DNA of 64,000 nucleotides from Candidula unifasciata (lineage: Eukaryota; Mollusca; Gastropoda; Stylommatophora; Geomitridae), in NCBI GenBank assembly GCA_905116865.2, contig CAJHNH020006223.1, forward strand, positions 415,004 through 479,003, read 5' to 3'. Of this stretch, positions 41,713 through 54,509 are shown piece by piece; position 1 is the stretch's first letter, and every line of letters begins with the position of its first letter. Both the position numbers and the translations under genes were made by a program. The notes below the pieces were generated by a model. That model had not been told where the DNA came from. It made no database searches and saw only the letters and a list, made by a program, of their open reading frames with translations.

Positions 41713-42653
41713 CTAGGCACCCCCCAAAAAAGGTGTCTCATTGGCCATGTCTATCGTACAGCTTGAAATCCACGACTATGGAATACGGACATAATTCATT
41801 TCAACCCATTGAAATGGCACCATAGGTTACAGAAATTTATATTAACGAAGCAAATGTCGAATAACAATCACAGCAACAATTTACGAACCCTTTGGGGCTG
41901 GACTTATTTTTTTTAAAAAGTGTTTACTGTTGAAACATATTTGTACAAATCTCTTGTGAAACAAAAGCAAAATCAATAAAATGAGGATGATTTGTACCAG
42001 TTTCTCACTGACATTTTAACAGAAAATAGAGACCGAGAGGACCGGGCGGTTTGAGGAAAGCTGGGGCCGTTAGGTTTGTCAGCGGAAACATTTCGATGGT
42101 AATGTACATGTATTTATTCAACGTGGCAAATGATGTTTTCATTAGACTCCATGTCACCAAGCATCTTTGATTGTAGGGAGAGAAGACAGAAAAGGATGGG
42201 GGGGGGGGGGGGGCGCCGCTCATTGATGCTGGTGACATGTGTTGATGGGCTAACAAAAACTAGCTATTTGAGGTGTTAAATAAAGACTTTTTGGTAAAAA
42301 GAACAATGCATAATATGATTACCAACTAAATAAATTGACAGAAAAGGACAAATTGGGGCTGGACTTAGAGAGGGACACCACTCGTATGTTTGTTGGCGAG
42401 ACAACGTCTCTAGACGTTTCCCTTGAAAATACATATACGCATTGTTTTTGTTCATTTCATTATATCATACATACATTATACATACATACATACTTCCCTA
42501 CTAGCTAGAACACTTATGACATATTCTAATTCTTAGCCAAATCCCGCACATAAAAACATCAAATACTCAAGATATAAAAAACACCGTATTCTTTAATTCA
42601 AATTTCCCTTTTTAAGGGTTCAGGTTGGTATACGTTTACTTTGCTAGTAGTCC

Positions 42654-42859
42654 TCACAGTGGAGGAAAATGTGCCGTACCCGGGGGTAGACTAGCTCCTC
42701 AAGTTCCGCATGTGTAAGTGTGTTTGCTTCTCTGACGTGGAGGTAATTTTTGTTAGCCACCTCCGCATCGACCAAACAAACGTGGCCAAGTTGGTTTGCC
42801 TTATCTTCCACGCATCCTTGACAGTATGCCCTCTCAGTATAAATACTCTCCCAGTTTTT
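42654..42859 (-). CDS. Unknown Cys/His exon, copy 2
   Basis: Open frame on the - strand from just after an in-frame stop to TAG at 42656-42654: KNWESIYTERAYCQGC, then GHVCLVDAEVANKNYLHV, THAELEELVYPRVRHIF and LHCEDY. It shares a pattern with the exon at 43117-42906: K-x-W, a Cys, H-V-C-L-x-D, K-N, a T-H-x-E-L run and a Tyr. I do not know the family. It may be a duplicated terminal exon or a piece of a transposon gene. Confidence 0.45.
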
Positions 42860-42905
42860 TTATAACACCCTCCGTAACTGGTGAGTGACTATGTGGGTAG
42901 TCAGT

Positions 42906-43117
42906 CTAATAAGACGCTGTATTCCCGTAAAGACAATCTACAAGCTCCTCGTGTGTCGTCTTTTGCCGGAGCACAGCTGACAGGTTTTTATCCACAATTT
43001 CTTCAAATGTGTCTGTTAAGCAGACATGGGGTTGTGTGTCCCTGCAATCCGGAAAATGCTCCCGGACCAGGGCTTTCAGCTCTCCCCAAATCTTCAAAAT
43101 TGTTTTGTGTGCAATCT
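42906..43117 (-). CDS. Unknown Cys/His exon, copy 1
   Basis: Preceded by a good acceptor (TTTTTTTTCCCTCCTCTAG, ending 43118). Reads IAHKTILKIWGELKALV, REHFPDCRDTQPHVCLTD, KNLSAVLRQKTTHEELVD, ending YGNTASY and TAG. Partner of the frame at 42859-42654. No upstream exon found. Confidence 0.5.
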
Positions 43118-43700
43118 CTAGAGGAGGGAAAAAAAATGTATAAATGTTACTTTAAGGACTAATTTCACAAAAATTGAAATGAGCAACAGTGTATTTTATT
43201 CAAGGTAAACCTCTTGTGCCTTGATACAACAAGTGGGCCAATCTCAACACTGGAACGACCAGTTGCTCTGTCGCTGTGACCCTAAAAGTCGATGTTACTC
43301 CCCTTTGGGTGCCTTCAAAAGAGAAGAGATAGGTTTTTGCGCATGCACGCCATTTGGAAACAGCTAACAACCAATCAAAGACATCCAAATTAACCTATGA
43401 AACATCGTGTTTTGATAGTAAGAACCAATCAAAGAGCGCCAAATTAGTCATATCTGTTTACCAGCTCCGTCTGTACCAGTGTTGCGACTCTGAATATTTC
43501 ACAGCCAGAGTTAGATGTTTTGAGAGGTTTTTTTTTCTTCTTTCAGTGGCAGTTTAATAATTACTGTAAAAAATATTTACAACTGGGACAATTGTGATCA
43601 CTTAAAAGTTGAACTCTCACTGGGGTCAACGCTCGAATATCTGGCAGCCCCGGTAATGATTAATTAAAAGTGCGCGCAAATCATACTTTGTTTAAACCGT

Positions 43701-44006
43701 ACCCTCATTTAAAAAAAAATTTCAACAGGCCAACAGTAAAGTGTGAGCAAACATTTAGGAAAGAGTGGTTGCATGATGACATTTGGGAAAAAAAAAAACC
43801 AAATAGAACTGCAAGTGTGAAATTAAAGTGAAAATACAAGACTCATACAGAGACTAAAACCGCAGTTCTTACAAGCCTTGGTCACATCCGCAGGAACTGT
43901 CACCACCCGGTTTTTTTTCCAAATGTTATCATGCAAACACTCTCCCCGAAATTTTTGCTCATACTTTACTGTTAGAGTTTTTTTTTATTTTTAATGAGGA
44001 TAGTCC
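43701..44006. mobile_element. Foldback MITE, about 300 bp, TA ends
   Basis: Arms of about 95-100 bp: left 43702-43802, right 43911-44006 in reverse (CAACAGTAAAGTGTGAGCAA against TAACAGTAAAGTATGAGCAA; TTTGCATGAT shared). Both ends read TA followed by C(C/T)CTCATT, fitting a Tc1/mariner-type MITE. Confidence 0.88.
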
Positions 44007-44721
44007 GTGTCAAGTATTTCCTTATGTGTAGCCCCTAACTTTTGACCTGTCCGTTATGTTCCTAGCACGTTATGATATGTTCTGGGAAAACTTATGTAGA
44101 TAGAATTTCATGAAAGTTCTAGCGTGCAGATTAAATGCTGATAAGAGCTCTTGCATGCTGTAGTTTTTTGGTATAACTAAACCAAGACAATGAAGAGTTC
44201 TAGAAGACATACTTCTACTAGCTGACCACACCAACCAGTTAAAATGAAATGCAACCCTAGCAGACGTTAATATCTGACTTGCAAATATCTTCTACAATTT
44301 GCTGGCTGAGAACCTGGACGATACAGATGTTGCGACGAGCATTCTCACCCTTGGAGCAATTTAAAAGAGATAGATGGAAGGAATGTCTGTGACCCTTAAA
44401 GTTCTGATGCAATCCTGGCCCTTATATATAATGGCTAACACAAGTTACCTAGACTAAATTACGCTCTAAATAAATAATCAACAAAACTACACCAACTAGA
44501 TTTCAGATTAAACTATTCATTAGAGTCAATCTCTCTGCCAAAGTGATTGAATCAAAATACAACACAAATAAAAGATGAACACGCAAGGCAGCCAACAGTA
44601 ATATATTATAAGTTACAAGTTGCTCTGATTAGCTCAGTCTCCTGGTGTTTGCCTTTTCTTGTGCTAGACAGATTCTGTTTCACGATCGAGGACAACTGTT
44701 ATCTCAAAATTATACTTTAGC

Positions 44722-44837
44722 AGTCCAGAAAGCAATGGCAAACTACTGGATGTAAATATGCCTAGAAAAAGCATGCAACAGCCAGAGGCTGTTGGGGTTG
44801 GTTCTGCAACATCCTGTAAAGGATACACAACTAACCA
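44722..44837 (+). repeat. Family B SINE, 3' part
   Basis: AGTCCAGAAAGCAATGGCAA, AACAGCCAGAGGCTGTTGGG and AAAGGATACACAACTAACCA. The tRNA head is missing. Confidence 0.85.
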
Positions 44838-45579
44838 TACTTGAGCATGGGTGCCCGTAACTTTTCAGAGAAGAACTTTGTTGTCACTAAGTCGACCTTA
44901 TGATACGAACACCTGTCTACTGCGAGCTAGTCTATCCCTGCACTTTTTCCATTCACACTTTCTCAAGTAGCGCTCAACCGTAGCCATTTATCCTAGTTCT
45001 TTTTGTGTGTGCTGAGTTCAGAGGTGCCGGAAAGGTCTCCAAACATATATCAGAATATATACATATACTGGCTTGAAATCACAAAAGCAGCTGAACAATC
45101 AATACTTTCCAGTTAGCAAACCAAAACTATTAATGCAAATAAAAAGATCTTTTTACTAAGACAACAAATGGGCAATCAAGACCCCAGAGCAAATGTTTAT
45201 AGAAAGTTTGAAAATGCAAAATAAAGCTAACAGCACATATATACTGCTTCTCAGACCTTGTATAGTAGCTTCAGTCTGCAAGAGTTGAGTGATTTAGGAG
45301 TATCGGACAGATACCCTTGTCGTTCCTCACTGCATCACACACCTAATTTGCTGTTCCAAATTATTGATGTGCTCCTATAAGGCCGTAACCATGAGCCAAC
45401 AAAAGCAACTGGTGACTTGTCCTAATTTAGGAGCTTAACCAGCAACATCCGTAAGCACAGTCCTCACAACCTGGATGAAATGTTCACGAAGCAGTTAGTG
45501 CCATGAAAAGAAGACAATCATACTTTGCTCATAATGACTTATCAATTTACCAGCAACACCCATATTCTTAGAGTCAGGG

Positions 45580-45835
45580 TTATCTTCTTCTTCTTCACCA
45601 GCTGTCCACTACTGAACTGCAGTCCTGCTCCAGAACCTGAGTGTTGCATGTGCATCAGTTTTACAGATCTCATTCTCTTGAATACAGACTGTTGGTTCCT
45701 CGCCTCTCTGGCAGATGCACTCCGACTTAGGAAGCTCCCCAATTAGTAGACTCTTACATGCTTTTGGGAAGGCAGTGGGTCTATTCTTGTTTTCCCCACA
45801 ATGGGGCCCCGGAACCCACACAGGGATAGACAGGG
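45580..45835 (-). repeat. Family A SINE-like repeat
   Basis: Near-complete: on the - strand from TGTGTGGGTTCCGGGGCCCC to GGTGAAGAAGAAGAAGATAA. Other family A pieces nearby: 46595-46790 (+) and 47690-47830. Confidence 0.88.
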
Positions 45836-46008
45836 TTATCAATCTTGAGTTTATAAAAGAGTGCTAGAAAATAATATGGCCAAGGTCACACTTTTTTCAG
45901 CTTTAATCCCAAAACTGTAATTCTGTCTGAACTTCAACTATCTCCATTTTTGTTTTCATAATGAAACCAGTAAAACTGCTTAAAATGATAGTTATGTAGC
46001 TAGATGTA

Positions 46009-48325
46009 TAGCAGGAAAGCCACCGTGCAGACCTGGAAAGTGTCAAGCAAATAATGTAGCAATCCACTTATTCTCACAAACAAACTGGTCTGTGACAACA
46101 GTCAAGGAGTGCTGGTAGCAGGACAAATACTTCAGAATAAATTGGATTGGTTGATTCACAGACATGTAAAATAGATATGCATGTAACAAGGTAGATGAAA
46201 AACAAGCATTTTCAGCCAGTGAATACAAAGAAGAAAAATCCCAACCATCACATTTGTTTCCATATTAAAAACGGAGAACTTGAATTAACTGAAATAACAA
46301 AATGTAGCTGGGTGAATGCCATGAAAGCCATCGTGCAGACCTGGAAAGTGTTAAGCAAATAATGTAGCACTCCACTTATTCTCACAAACAAACTGGTCTG
46401 TGACAACAGTCAAGGAATGCAGGTAGCAAGTCAAACACTTCAGAATAAAACAAGGTTCATTCATAGCAAGTTTATAAGAGATGGCTAGCAGAAAACACAA
46501 CCGAGGTTAAAATGTATCAGCTATAATCCCAGAACGGTATTCTTCACAAAGTAATACACCAATACACCTTAAATCAATATGCTGAACCAAAATCTTCCCA
46601 TGTGGGTTATAGCCTATTGTGAGAAAACCAAATCTAGACACATTGCTATACCGAAAAGGAGGAAGCAGGTTGAAAGAGACCTATCTGGGAACTTCCTCCA
46701 AAATCAGACTTGTGAAACAGATGTGCAGGCAACAAGATTAATGAAGACGAAAAACAAGCACAATAAGGCAGTGAATGCAAAAAAGAAAAACAACCATGTT
46801 TTTGTTTCCATAATAAAAACAGTGAAACTCCTTGAATTAACTGAAATAAAATGTAGCTAGATGAATGCCAGAAAAGCCATAGTGCAGACCTGGAAAGTGT
46901 CAAGCAAATAATGTAGCACTCCACTTATTCTCACAAACTAACTGGTCTGTGACAACAGTCAAGGAATGCTGGTAGCAAGAGCAAATCAAAAATGTCAGAA
47001 CAAAAACAGAAAGGGGATTATTAATCACGAGTTTATAAGAGTGCCACAAGAACCACAGATAATTTTAACAAGATAAGGACCAATACACTTAAGCTTAAGT
47101 TAATATCTTGAACACCAATCATCACATTTTTGTAATTTAAAAAAAAAAAAAAAAAAAAACCGTAAAACTATAAGGAGTGATGGTAGCATAAGCAACCCAA
47201 TTACCCCAGCACGAATCAAAGAGCCATTAATCAAGTTTCTCAAAAAGTACATGGTTAAGGTTACAATATTTCAGAATTGTTAATGCTTACACACAAAAAA
47301 AAGACCAATACACTTGGCTTAGATCAGAACTCTCCAATTATTCCTTTTTTTGATTTTGTAAACAAAATTACCACACAAAAAATGTAGCTGGGCAAATGCC
47401 AGGAAAGCTATAGTGCAGACGTGGAAAGTGTCAAGCAAATAATGTAGCAATCCACTTATTCTCACAAATAAACTGGTCTGTGAGAGTAGACAGGGAATGC
47501 TGGTGGCAACAGCAAATCAAATAATCCAGAATAAATCACACAGACAGGGTTATTATTCAGGAGTTTACAAGAGAGAAAAACAGTATATGACCAAGCTTAC
47601 AATTTGCAGCAATAAATTCAAAACTGTAACTCTTAAGATAAAAGACAGAAACCCCTTATTTAAAATCAATGTCCTGAACCCCTATCTCCCCATAGTGAAT
47701 TACCCATAATCACAACCACTGTAAAAAAAAAAAAAAAGCACGTTAAGAGCACATCTCCATGAGAAGCATGGAACCAACACTGCATTCAAATAAGCCAGTC
47801 TGGAAATAAATGTGCAAGCCAAAAATAAAGTTCTAGATAATCTGCCCTTGGTGGGCGATGTGGTCGTTATCACGCCGGCCACCTTTACTTCACAGGACTC
47901 CACCTGGTAACGTCAATGCTAGGTCGACCTGGGAGCTGTCATGAACTGATCCCACAATCTTCCGATCGACAGACAAGTGTCTAGCGCCTCCCTCCAGTTC
48001 TAATTACTTTACTATTCTCGCAAGAGCAGAGAAAATAATATTTATTGTACCGTGTGAAACTGATAGACAGGGCTATTTATTTTGAGGTTATACAATAGTA
48101 TAAGAAGTGAGTAAGCAAAAGGCTGCAATTTCTAAACTGCAATCCCAAAATGATAATTTTCACTTCACAAGATAAAGACCAACACATTGGAGCAGAAACT
48201 GTAGCTGGGTGAATGCCAGGAAAGCCACAGTGCAGACCTGGAAAGTGTCAAGCAAATAATGTAGCATTCCACTTATTCTCACAAACTAACTGGTCTGTGA
48301 GAGTAGACAGGGAGTGCTGGTAAAA
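46009..48325. repeat. Five spaced copies of a ~120-bp segment
   Basis: GTGCAGACCTGGAAAGTG recurs at about 46026, 46334, 46883, 47416 and 48230, each followed by CAAGCAAATAATGTAGCA and CCACTTATTCTCACAAAC. Wider blocks of 300-800 bp around each are partly shared. This is local segmental duplication, not coding. Confidence 0.85.
47835..48000 (-). repeat. Family D SINE, decayed
   Basis: GGTGGGCGATGTGGTCG, ACGCCGGCCACCTTTACTTC and GGTCGACCTGGGAGCTG match the family D body. Smaller family D pieces lie at 49446-49520 and 51640-51740. Confidence 0.75.
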
Positions 48326-48402
48326 TACTTCAGAAACAGCTAATCTACAGCTTATGCAAGAGGAACAATGAAATAAATGTCAATCCCTAGCTAAAAACAT
48401 AC

Positions 48403-48527
48403 CTTAGGTACAGCAACACCACTGCCTAAGTTTGTGTGCTAAACGCTGTCAAGTTTAGGCTTCCTCCACTGCAGTTATTTCAACTGCATCTTTTATCTTA
48501 TAAATTTGTTACTTGTTACTCTTGTCT
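48403..48527 (-). pseudogene. HSPD1: HSPD1 relic, later exon with stops
   Basis: 125 nt; acceptor GATTTTCAG, donor GTATGT. At least two in-frame stops and one shift. The last eight codons (SGVAVPK) keep the Hsp60 end and phase 0. Confidence 0.65.
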
Positions 48528-49712
48528 CTGAAAATCAAAAAGAATTACAATTTAAAAACTGACATTCAACATTCCCATTATACATGGTGCTAAGCAAGTT
48601 ACACTTAACTAAGCAAAAATTTTACAATCAATTACAACCGAAAAAAAAATATAAGACTGCTGAAGACTAGATTATCAGGGGACATATGCATAGGCGACCA
48701 TATCAAGTTTTTTTAAGTGGCAGGAACACCAATTTTCTGTCTCCTGGAAGCTTCTATGCTTTGAAACAAATGCAGTCCACTGATCCACAATACTGGATGC
48801 CCACCGAGTAGAAGCTACTGAGGGTGGCCAGTAACCATGTTTGCACCCATAGACTGCAAATCCCTGAAAATGCTAGATTATCCCTCTCTGGTTCATAATG
48901 GTGCATCCAGGACTTGAACACCTGTCACAATAAGATTGAGACATGTATCTCCTCCGCAGCTAGGAAAGTCTGCCTGGTGCGCTCCTGTTTATGAGACAGC
49001 TACCTTGGAACCCATCCTCAAACAACTGTCTTTAGAACAAGAAGAAACCAACAATCCTAGGAATCACAGTAAAATACTTAACAAGATAACTTTTGTTAAA
49101 CAAATAAAGGCTCATGATTATATTTCTTTAAGTAACAAAGTTTATACTATACACCTAACACATTCTGCTAAAAACATATGTATTCCAAGAGAGAAACCAC
49201 AAAACAGAACATGCTTTGTGGACAAGAGAAGGAACATTGCTGTAGCACCAGTGACATTCCATATAACCAAACGGTTACATAGTGGTATAGATGGTGCACA
49301 TTCTGAACCAAAAGACCAAGGGAAAGATGGCTTAAAAATTACTAACAGTTTACAATTCAGACAGTAAAACTAGAAAACATATATAAACAATAATATGAAA
49401 AATATTTCAGGGAACAAATAGCATATTTTTATTCAATTGTTATCAAGCCACCGCAGCTCAGGAAGTAAAGACGATGCAATGCCGACCACATCACCCACCG
49501 AGTGCCAACCGGCCCATAAAATTGAGGTCTAGTCAATGGATGCAATCCTATGCTGTACTTGCCGCTGGAAGACTAATTTTTGCTAGATGCAACCACTCTT
49601 CTAAAACCACTCTATCAGATAAGCATGCCATAGGCAGATTCGGGCACACAAACAGCCAAGCCCTTCAGCAACCTAATTATAAAGAAGTTGTGGTGGCATA
49701 GCAACCGCTTAC

Positions 49713-49787
49713 CAGCAGTGGCAACATCTTTTATTCTGAGAGGCTTTGGGGGTGGGTTCAGTCTCACAAAAGAGGTACTGGACAATT
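49713..49787 (-). pseudogene. HSPD1: HSPD1 relic, exon after the apical block
   Basis: 75 nt; acceptor AAATCTCAG, donor GTAAGC. The AAAGATGTTGCCACTGCTG end matches Hsp60 coding for KDMAIATGG. The early part no longer fits the phase, so it carries an indel. Confidence 0.6.
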
Positions 49788-49813
49788 CTGAGATTTGAAG
49801 GAAAGAGGCAACT

Positions 49814-49906
49814 GGCAATCACACATCCTGTTTATATTTTTAATGGCAATCACACATCCTGTTTATATTTTTAATGGCAATCACACATCCTGTTTATATT
49901 TTTAAT
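49814..49906. repeat. 31-bp unit, three identical copies
   Basis: GGCAATCACACATCCTG plus TTTATATTTTTAAT, three times with no change, so recent. Confidence 0.97.
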
Positions 49907-50329
49907 GACTAAAATTCCTCTAGCAATCACATAATAAAGTTTACAACAACAAAAGAAAAGATTTAAAAAAAATGAATAAGAATAAATGTACTCCAAGTGA
50001 GAAACCACAAAACAAAATGTGCTCTGTGGATAAGTGGGCTCGTAAAGGAATTGTACTGTAGCACCATTGACATTCTATGCCACCATAAGGTTACACAGAG
50101 GTATAGACGGTGCAATCTGTGAGAAGCAGCATCAGCAACTAATATGATAATTCATTTTTTTTTTACTTTTAACAGGGTTCATAGCCAAATTTACCAATCA
50201 ATTTCAAGGCTTTTCAAAGTCTCCTTAGTTTTTTTCAAGGTTGTCTTGGTGTATTACTGAAACAAAATTTTTGCCTTGTTCAAGGGTGTATTGAGCACAC
50301 AAGGTACTTCATTTGTGCCACATGTGTTG

Positions 50330-50480
50330 GTATACCAGCACAGATATCATCATCATGTAGCATTTCCTTTGTCCTGACAAAAAAACCTCAGTCTCCCACC
50401 AGCTCTCCCGCCTCATGTACTTTTTTATACTCAAGGAGTCACTTATATCCTGTGCCCATCTTCGTGTTGGTCGGCCCCTG
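50330..50480 (-). repeat. LINE 3' end fragment
   Basis: - strand: GRPTRRWAQDISDSLSIK, as at 11840-11930. Confidence 0.7.
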
Positions 50481-50574
50481 AGCTTGATATAGTGTTTGAA
50501 AATTTTTTTAGGACTTGGTGGTAGAGGGCAGCAAACTGAAGTCCTGTCTGTTCTGGACCTGGTACCTGAGAGGG

Positions 50575-52700
50575 TTAGGGGAGAGAGAGAGAGAGTCATG
50601 AAGAGAGAGAAAGACATGCTGAGGTAGGCTGGGAGAGACAGTGTAAAGATGGACAGATAAAGGTAGAGAAAAGAAGGAAAAGAAGTCTGGGGAAGGAGGA
50701 AAAAACGAGAGGGAGGGATGGAGACATGATGAGGAAAAGTGGGGAAGGGACAGCGAAAGACAGAGAGGGAGACAAATACAGAAAGAGGGAATGCAGATAC
50801 AGAGATGGGCAGATGAAAAGAGAAGGAAAAAGGGAACGAAACAGAGATATGGAAGGATGAAAATATGACAAAGAGTTGAAAGAAGGGAGACAGAGGGAGA
50901 GAGAACGGACAGGGTGAGAAGCAGATGCAAGCAGAGAGAGATGTAGACATAAAGGAGAGAGAGACAAAGGGACAGCACAGAGAGGCAAGCAGACAGAGGG
51001 AGAGAACCAAAGAAAGAGAAAAAAGGCAGAGCAGGAGAATGGGAGGGAGGTATACAAAGAGGAAGTGATGAAGGGAGGCAAACAGACAAAGCAAGAGAGA
51101 GAGAGAGGTGGGTAAGGAAGGCAGTGACAAACACAGATTAAGAGAGGGGGGCAGGAAGGGAGACAAGATACCTCAAAGAAAAAAAACAGCCACCTACTCC
51201 CCCCCCCATACAATTTCAAGTGTAGTGGACACAACCACTAGGAAAAGAGTTATGGGGCAAAAAAAATACGTAGATTAACGAGTAAAAAAAATGGGGGGGG
51301 GGGGGGGGGGGGGAGAGAATGAGAGAGGGGAGTGGGTAAGGAAATCTAGAGAAAATGAAAAGACAGGATGGAGGGGAGACAAAGAAGAGATGGGACAGGA
51401 GAAAGGGCAAGGAAAGGAAGAATGGAGAGAGAAAGGAGAATAGTAGAAGATCAAAGGAAAGAGAAGGGGTGAGAGAAGAAAGGTAAGACACGGTTGTGGG
51501 GTGGGGGGGGTGTAAGAACAATGAGTGCCAAAAATAGAATTAGGAAATCTCTAAGTGAGGCCACTTTTCCGGTTCCTACCCTCTCCCAATGTGAATGTGG
51601 CCGTGGTCCAGAAACAACAGTGCTAACCCCTACTGCCCCTTGCTTGCCCTATCTGTGTGTGACAACAATAATTCAATTTCTTACACTTAAGGCTGGTGAC
51701 CTGAGAGCCAAGGTCATTTTATGAAGAAAAAAAAAGTCCAGGGGATCCCAACCCACCACTGGTGGAAAATAGAGAAGTTTACCCACACACATAAATAGGC
51801 CAGACACATAAATAGGTCAGGGCAGCAGTGGACTTCGTTTTATTTCTGGTTTTCCAATTACAGAAAGGAGGGGAGAGAGGAGGTGGTGGAAAGTGGTGTA
51901 GAAGGCTGAGGTGGTAAGGGTGAGACAATAAAGTTTAAGAAAATAAAGTGGGAATGAGACAGGGAGAGAAAGAAGGGAGTAAGAAATAAGATGAGATATA
52001 GAGGGAAGAAGGTAGCAGGAAGGGGTGCACTCCCTCCCCTAGGTGTCATCAATGTGGGAGGAGAAAAGGGGGGGGGGGGTGACGGCAAATGTGCTTTTAA
52101 AAGTACACATATATTTAATGTGTGGGAGGGGGGAATGGTGGACATGAAATGTTCTGCACTAGGCAACACATAACCTTCTACACCAACTGAAGGTATGGAG
52201 AAAGAAAGAAAGAGAGAGAGAGGGAGGGAGTGAGGGAGAGTGGCAAATACAAAGAGAAAGAGGAAAGCAGTGACACAGACAGGCAGAGAGAGGAACAGGT
52301 AGGACAAAATGTGAGGGGGCGGGAAGGGAGATGGACAGAAATTAAGGCCGCTAGGAAAACAAACACATCAAGAGAAAATATCCACCATGTTCACACAGAA
52401 TGCCCCCCCCCCCCCCCCAATACAACTTCCTGTGTACTTGAGTTGCTAGGAAGAGTTATGGAGCCGCACATTTACTAAACATTTAAACAAGAAATAAAAT
52501 AGGAAAAAGGGGAAGGGGGGACAGGAAATGAGAGAGTAAAAGGAAAGATAGAGAGAAAGAAAAGAAAAAGATCAGAAGGGAGGGTTAGAGACAATGCAGG
52601 AGACGGGAAGGAAGGAGCAATAGGTAGAAGAGTGAAAGAGGGAGGGAAGATAGAGAGAGGAGTGAGACAACAGAAGAGGGAATCTCGGGGAATTACAATA
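50575..52700. repeat. Polypurine belt in blocks, with a duplicated ~400-bp unit
   Basis: The + strand is almost only A and G at 50575-51170, 51310-51480, 51860-52020, 52195-52370 and 52500-52690. Between blocks lie two related segments: 51200-51600 and 52405-52890 (AGGAAAAGAGTTATGG against AGGAAGAGTTATGG; GCCAAAAATAGAATTAGGAA against GCCAAAAATAGAACTGGGAA; CTCCCAATGT). So a ~1.2-kb unit was duplicated. Long - strand ORFs rich in Ser, Leu and Phe here are a composition effect. Confidence 0.85.
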
Positions 52701-52890
52701 CTGATCGCCAAACACACTGAAAAGATAAATCCAGGCCAAAAATAGAACTGGGAAATCCAGCTGCAGTCACTTTGCTTAGCCCAATGCCATCTCTAATTAA
52801 TAGAGAAGGCTGTGCTTAGCCCCCACCACGGCGACTCTATTTAAAAATACAACTGAACCGAGCCCCACCATCTCCCAATGTAATCCTTTC

Positions 52891-54184
52891 TAGAAACCAC
52901 GGCCATAAACGATTTATACTGTTCATTCTGCCCGACTTGCTAGAAACAAAGGCACACACACACGCGCGCGCGCGAGACGGAAGCTGCTCCTTCCCGCCCC
53001 ATGCCACACCGCTGCTGTCTGCATGTATTCATGATCTGCAACAAAGCCCGCCCTCCCCTGGCCTTTAACAAGCCATTTCGGCTAAAAATAGCCAATAATC
53101 AGCTGCCCTCACACCTGAAACGACCATACAACGAAAGTAGCCAAAAACTAGCCAAATGGCTCCCCCAAAATTGCCTGTGCTGAAAAACACAGGATTTCTG
53201 ACGATTTCATTGCCGCGGTCAAAATTCATGGCTTTTTAAGGTCGGATCATCTTTTATAAGCTAAAAATCCCGGTTCAAGGTCAACGAAAAAAATCCCGGT
53301 AATTTCCCGGTCCACTACGAACCCTGTTTTAAATCACCCACATACAAAACAAATCCACATACTAAGATTATGATTGCCCTAAAACATTCAACATACACAG
53401 ACTGCTCAATATGTCGATTTAACTTTTTTTTTTAAATACAGAGGACAAGTTTAACAAGTGACATTTAAAAACAGGGCAGAAATGAAACATCAGCCACAAT
53501 TCAAAACAGCTGAAAAATTGAGAAACAAAAGCTAATCGCTACTACAATTTTTGAGTATAAATCATAATTACGTGAAAGTAATTCACCGATATCACACAAC
53601 CATTAAAAAAAAAAAAAATCACACAATCTATAGATGTATTCTTAGAAACCACTTAAAATTAGAAAGACACTGCGGTAACATTTAATATAACCAAAGAATA
53701 CAGCTACTGATAAAGCAGGCCCACAAGTAACCAAACCTGTTTAACTGTCACTAAAATATGCTACGCAAATAAAATGCGATGGTTATTTAATTTTTTTTTT
53801 TTTTTAGAAACATTGATAGTCTCTGATCTAGACTATTAAACACAATTTATCCCTAAAATTCAGAGAAAAATGCCATTCACCAAGAAGAAAAACAAGCATG
53901 TCAAAATAGGTTTCCCAACGCATGTTAATAACAAACCTGTACTGGTAAATGATACATTCTTGAGTCATTATAGATCAGGGCTATTCAACCGGACCAAATC
54001 TGGCCTGCAGATCATTGTTAATTGTAGTATATTAATCTACACTTGTACTTATTCTTCTGGTCTGGGACGATGCCCATCTTCAAAGCTGAGTACACTTAGC
54101 TTTACAGCCGTGTTCTAGATCAACAAAAACAAATTTAACGAAGAAGTGAAATATATGATTAAAAATAATATAAAGTTATAAATT
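52891..54184. other. No live gene; HSPD1 relic intron
   Basis: Contains a CACACACGCGCGCGCG mini-repeat near 52957-52974. No recognised element. Confidence 0.5.
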
Positions 54185-54360
54185 ATACATGTATTCCAAG
54201 CGAGAAACCACAAAACAACAATGTTCTGCAGACAAAAAGAAAAAGGAAGAATAATGTAGCACTAGAGACATTCCATATAACCATATAGCTTATATAGAGG
54301 TTTAATTAGTGCAGGCAGGATAAAGTAAAACACGTTTTAACAATAAATCATGAAACTCAC

Positions 54361-54509
54361 TTGTTCAAAACCTTTGCACTCAATGCTTCAATATCAAAAT
54401 CCCCCATGATAATCAGAAGTTTGTGAACACAACTCCCCAATTCAAGAATGATGGACTGAATGCAGGAGACCACACACAAGAGTGTCAAAGCAGCTTGAGA
54501 TTCTGGTAC
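54361..54509 (-). pseudogene. HSPD1: HSPD1 relic, apical-domain exon
   Basis: Open for all 49 codons. Acceptor TTTATTTCAG, donor GTGAGT, phase 2 as in the human gene. Several one- or two-codon gaps against Hsp60. Confidence 0.75.

Larger units (their letters stand above)
49170..50120. repeat. Two of three copies of a ~130-bp segment (third at 54185-54310)
   Basis: GAGAAACCACAAAACA, then GTAGCACCA(G/T)TGACATTC, then GGTTACA...GAGGTATAGA recur at 49190, 49990 and 54190. All lie in HSPD1 relic introns. The 143-codon ORF at 48936-49367 crosses the first copy and is not a gene. Confidence 0.75.

Noticed and set aside
48936..49367. 143-codon ORF on the + strand
   Set aside because: It crosses a segment duplicated at 49990 and 54190 where the frame is not kept. 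No family known.
50309..52717. Ser/Leu/Phe-rich - strand ORFs up to 285 codons, like membrane proteins
   Set aside because: They come from the polypyrimidine strand of the purine belt. Three frames are open together, which points to composition, not coding.
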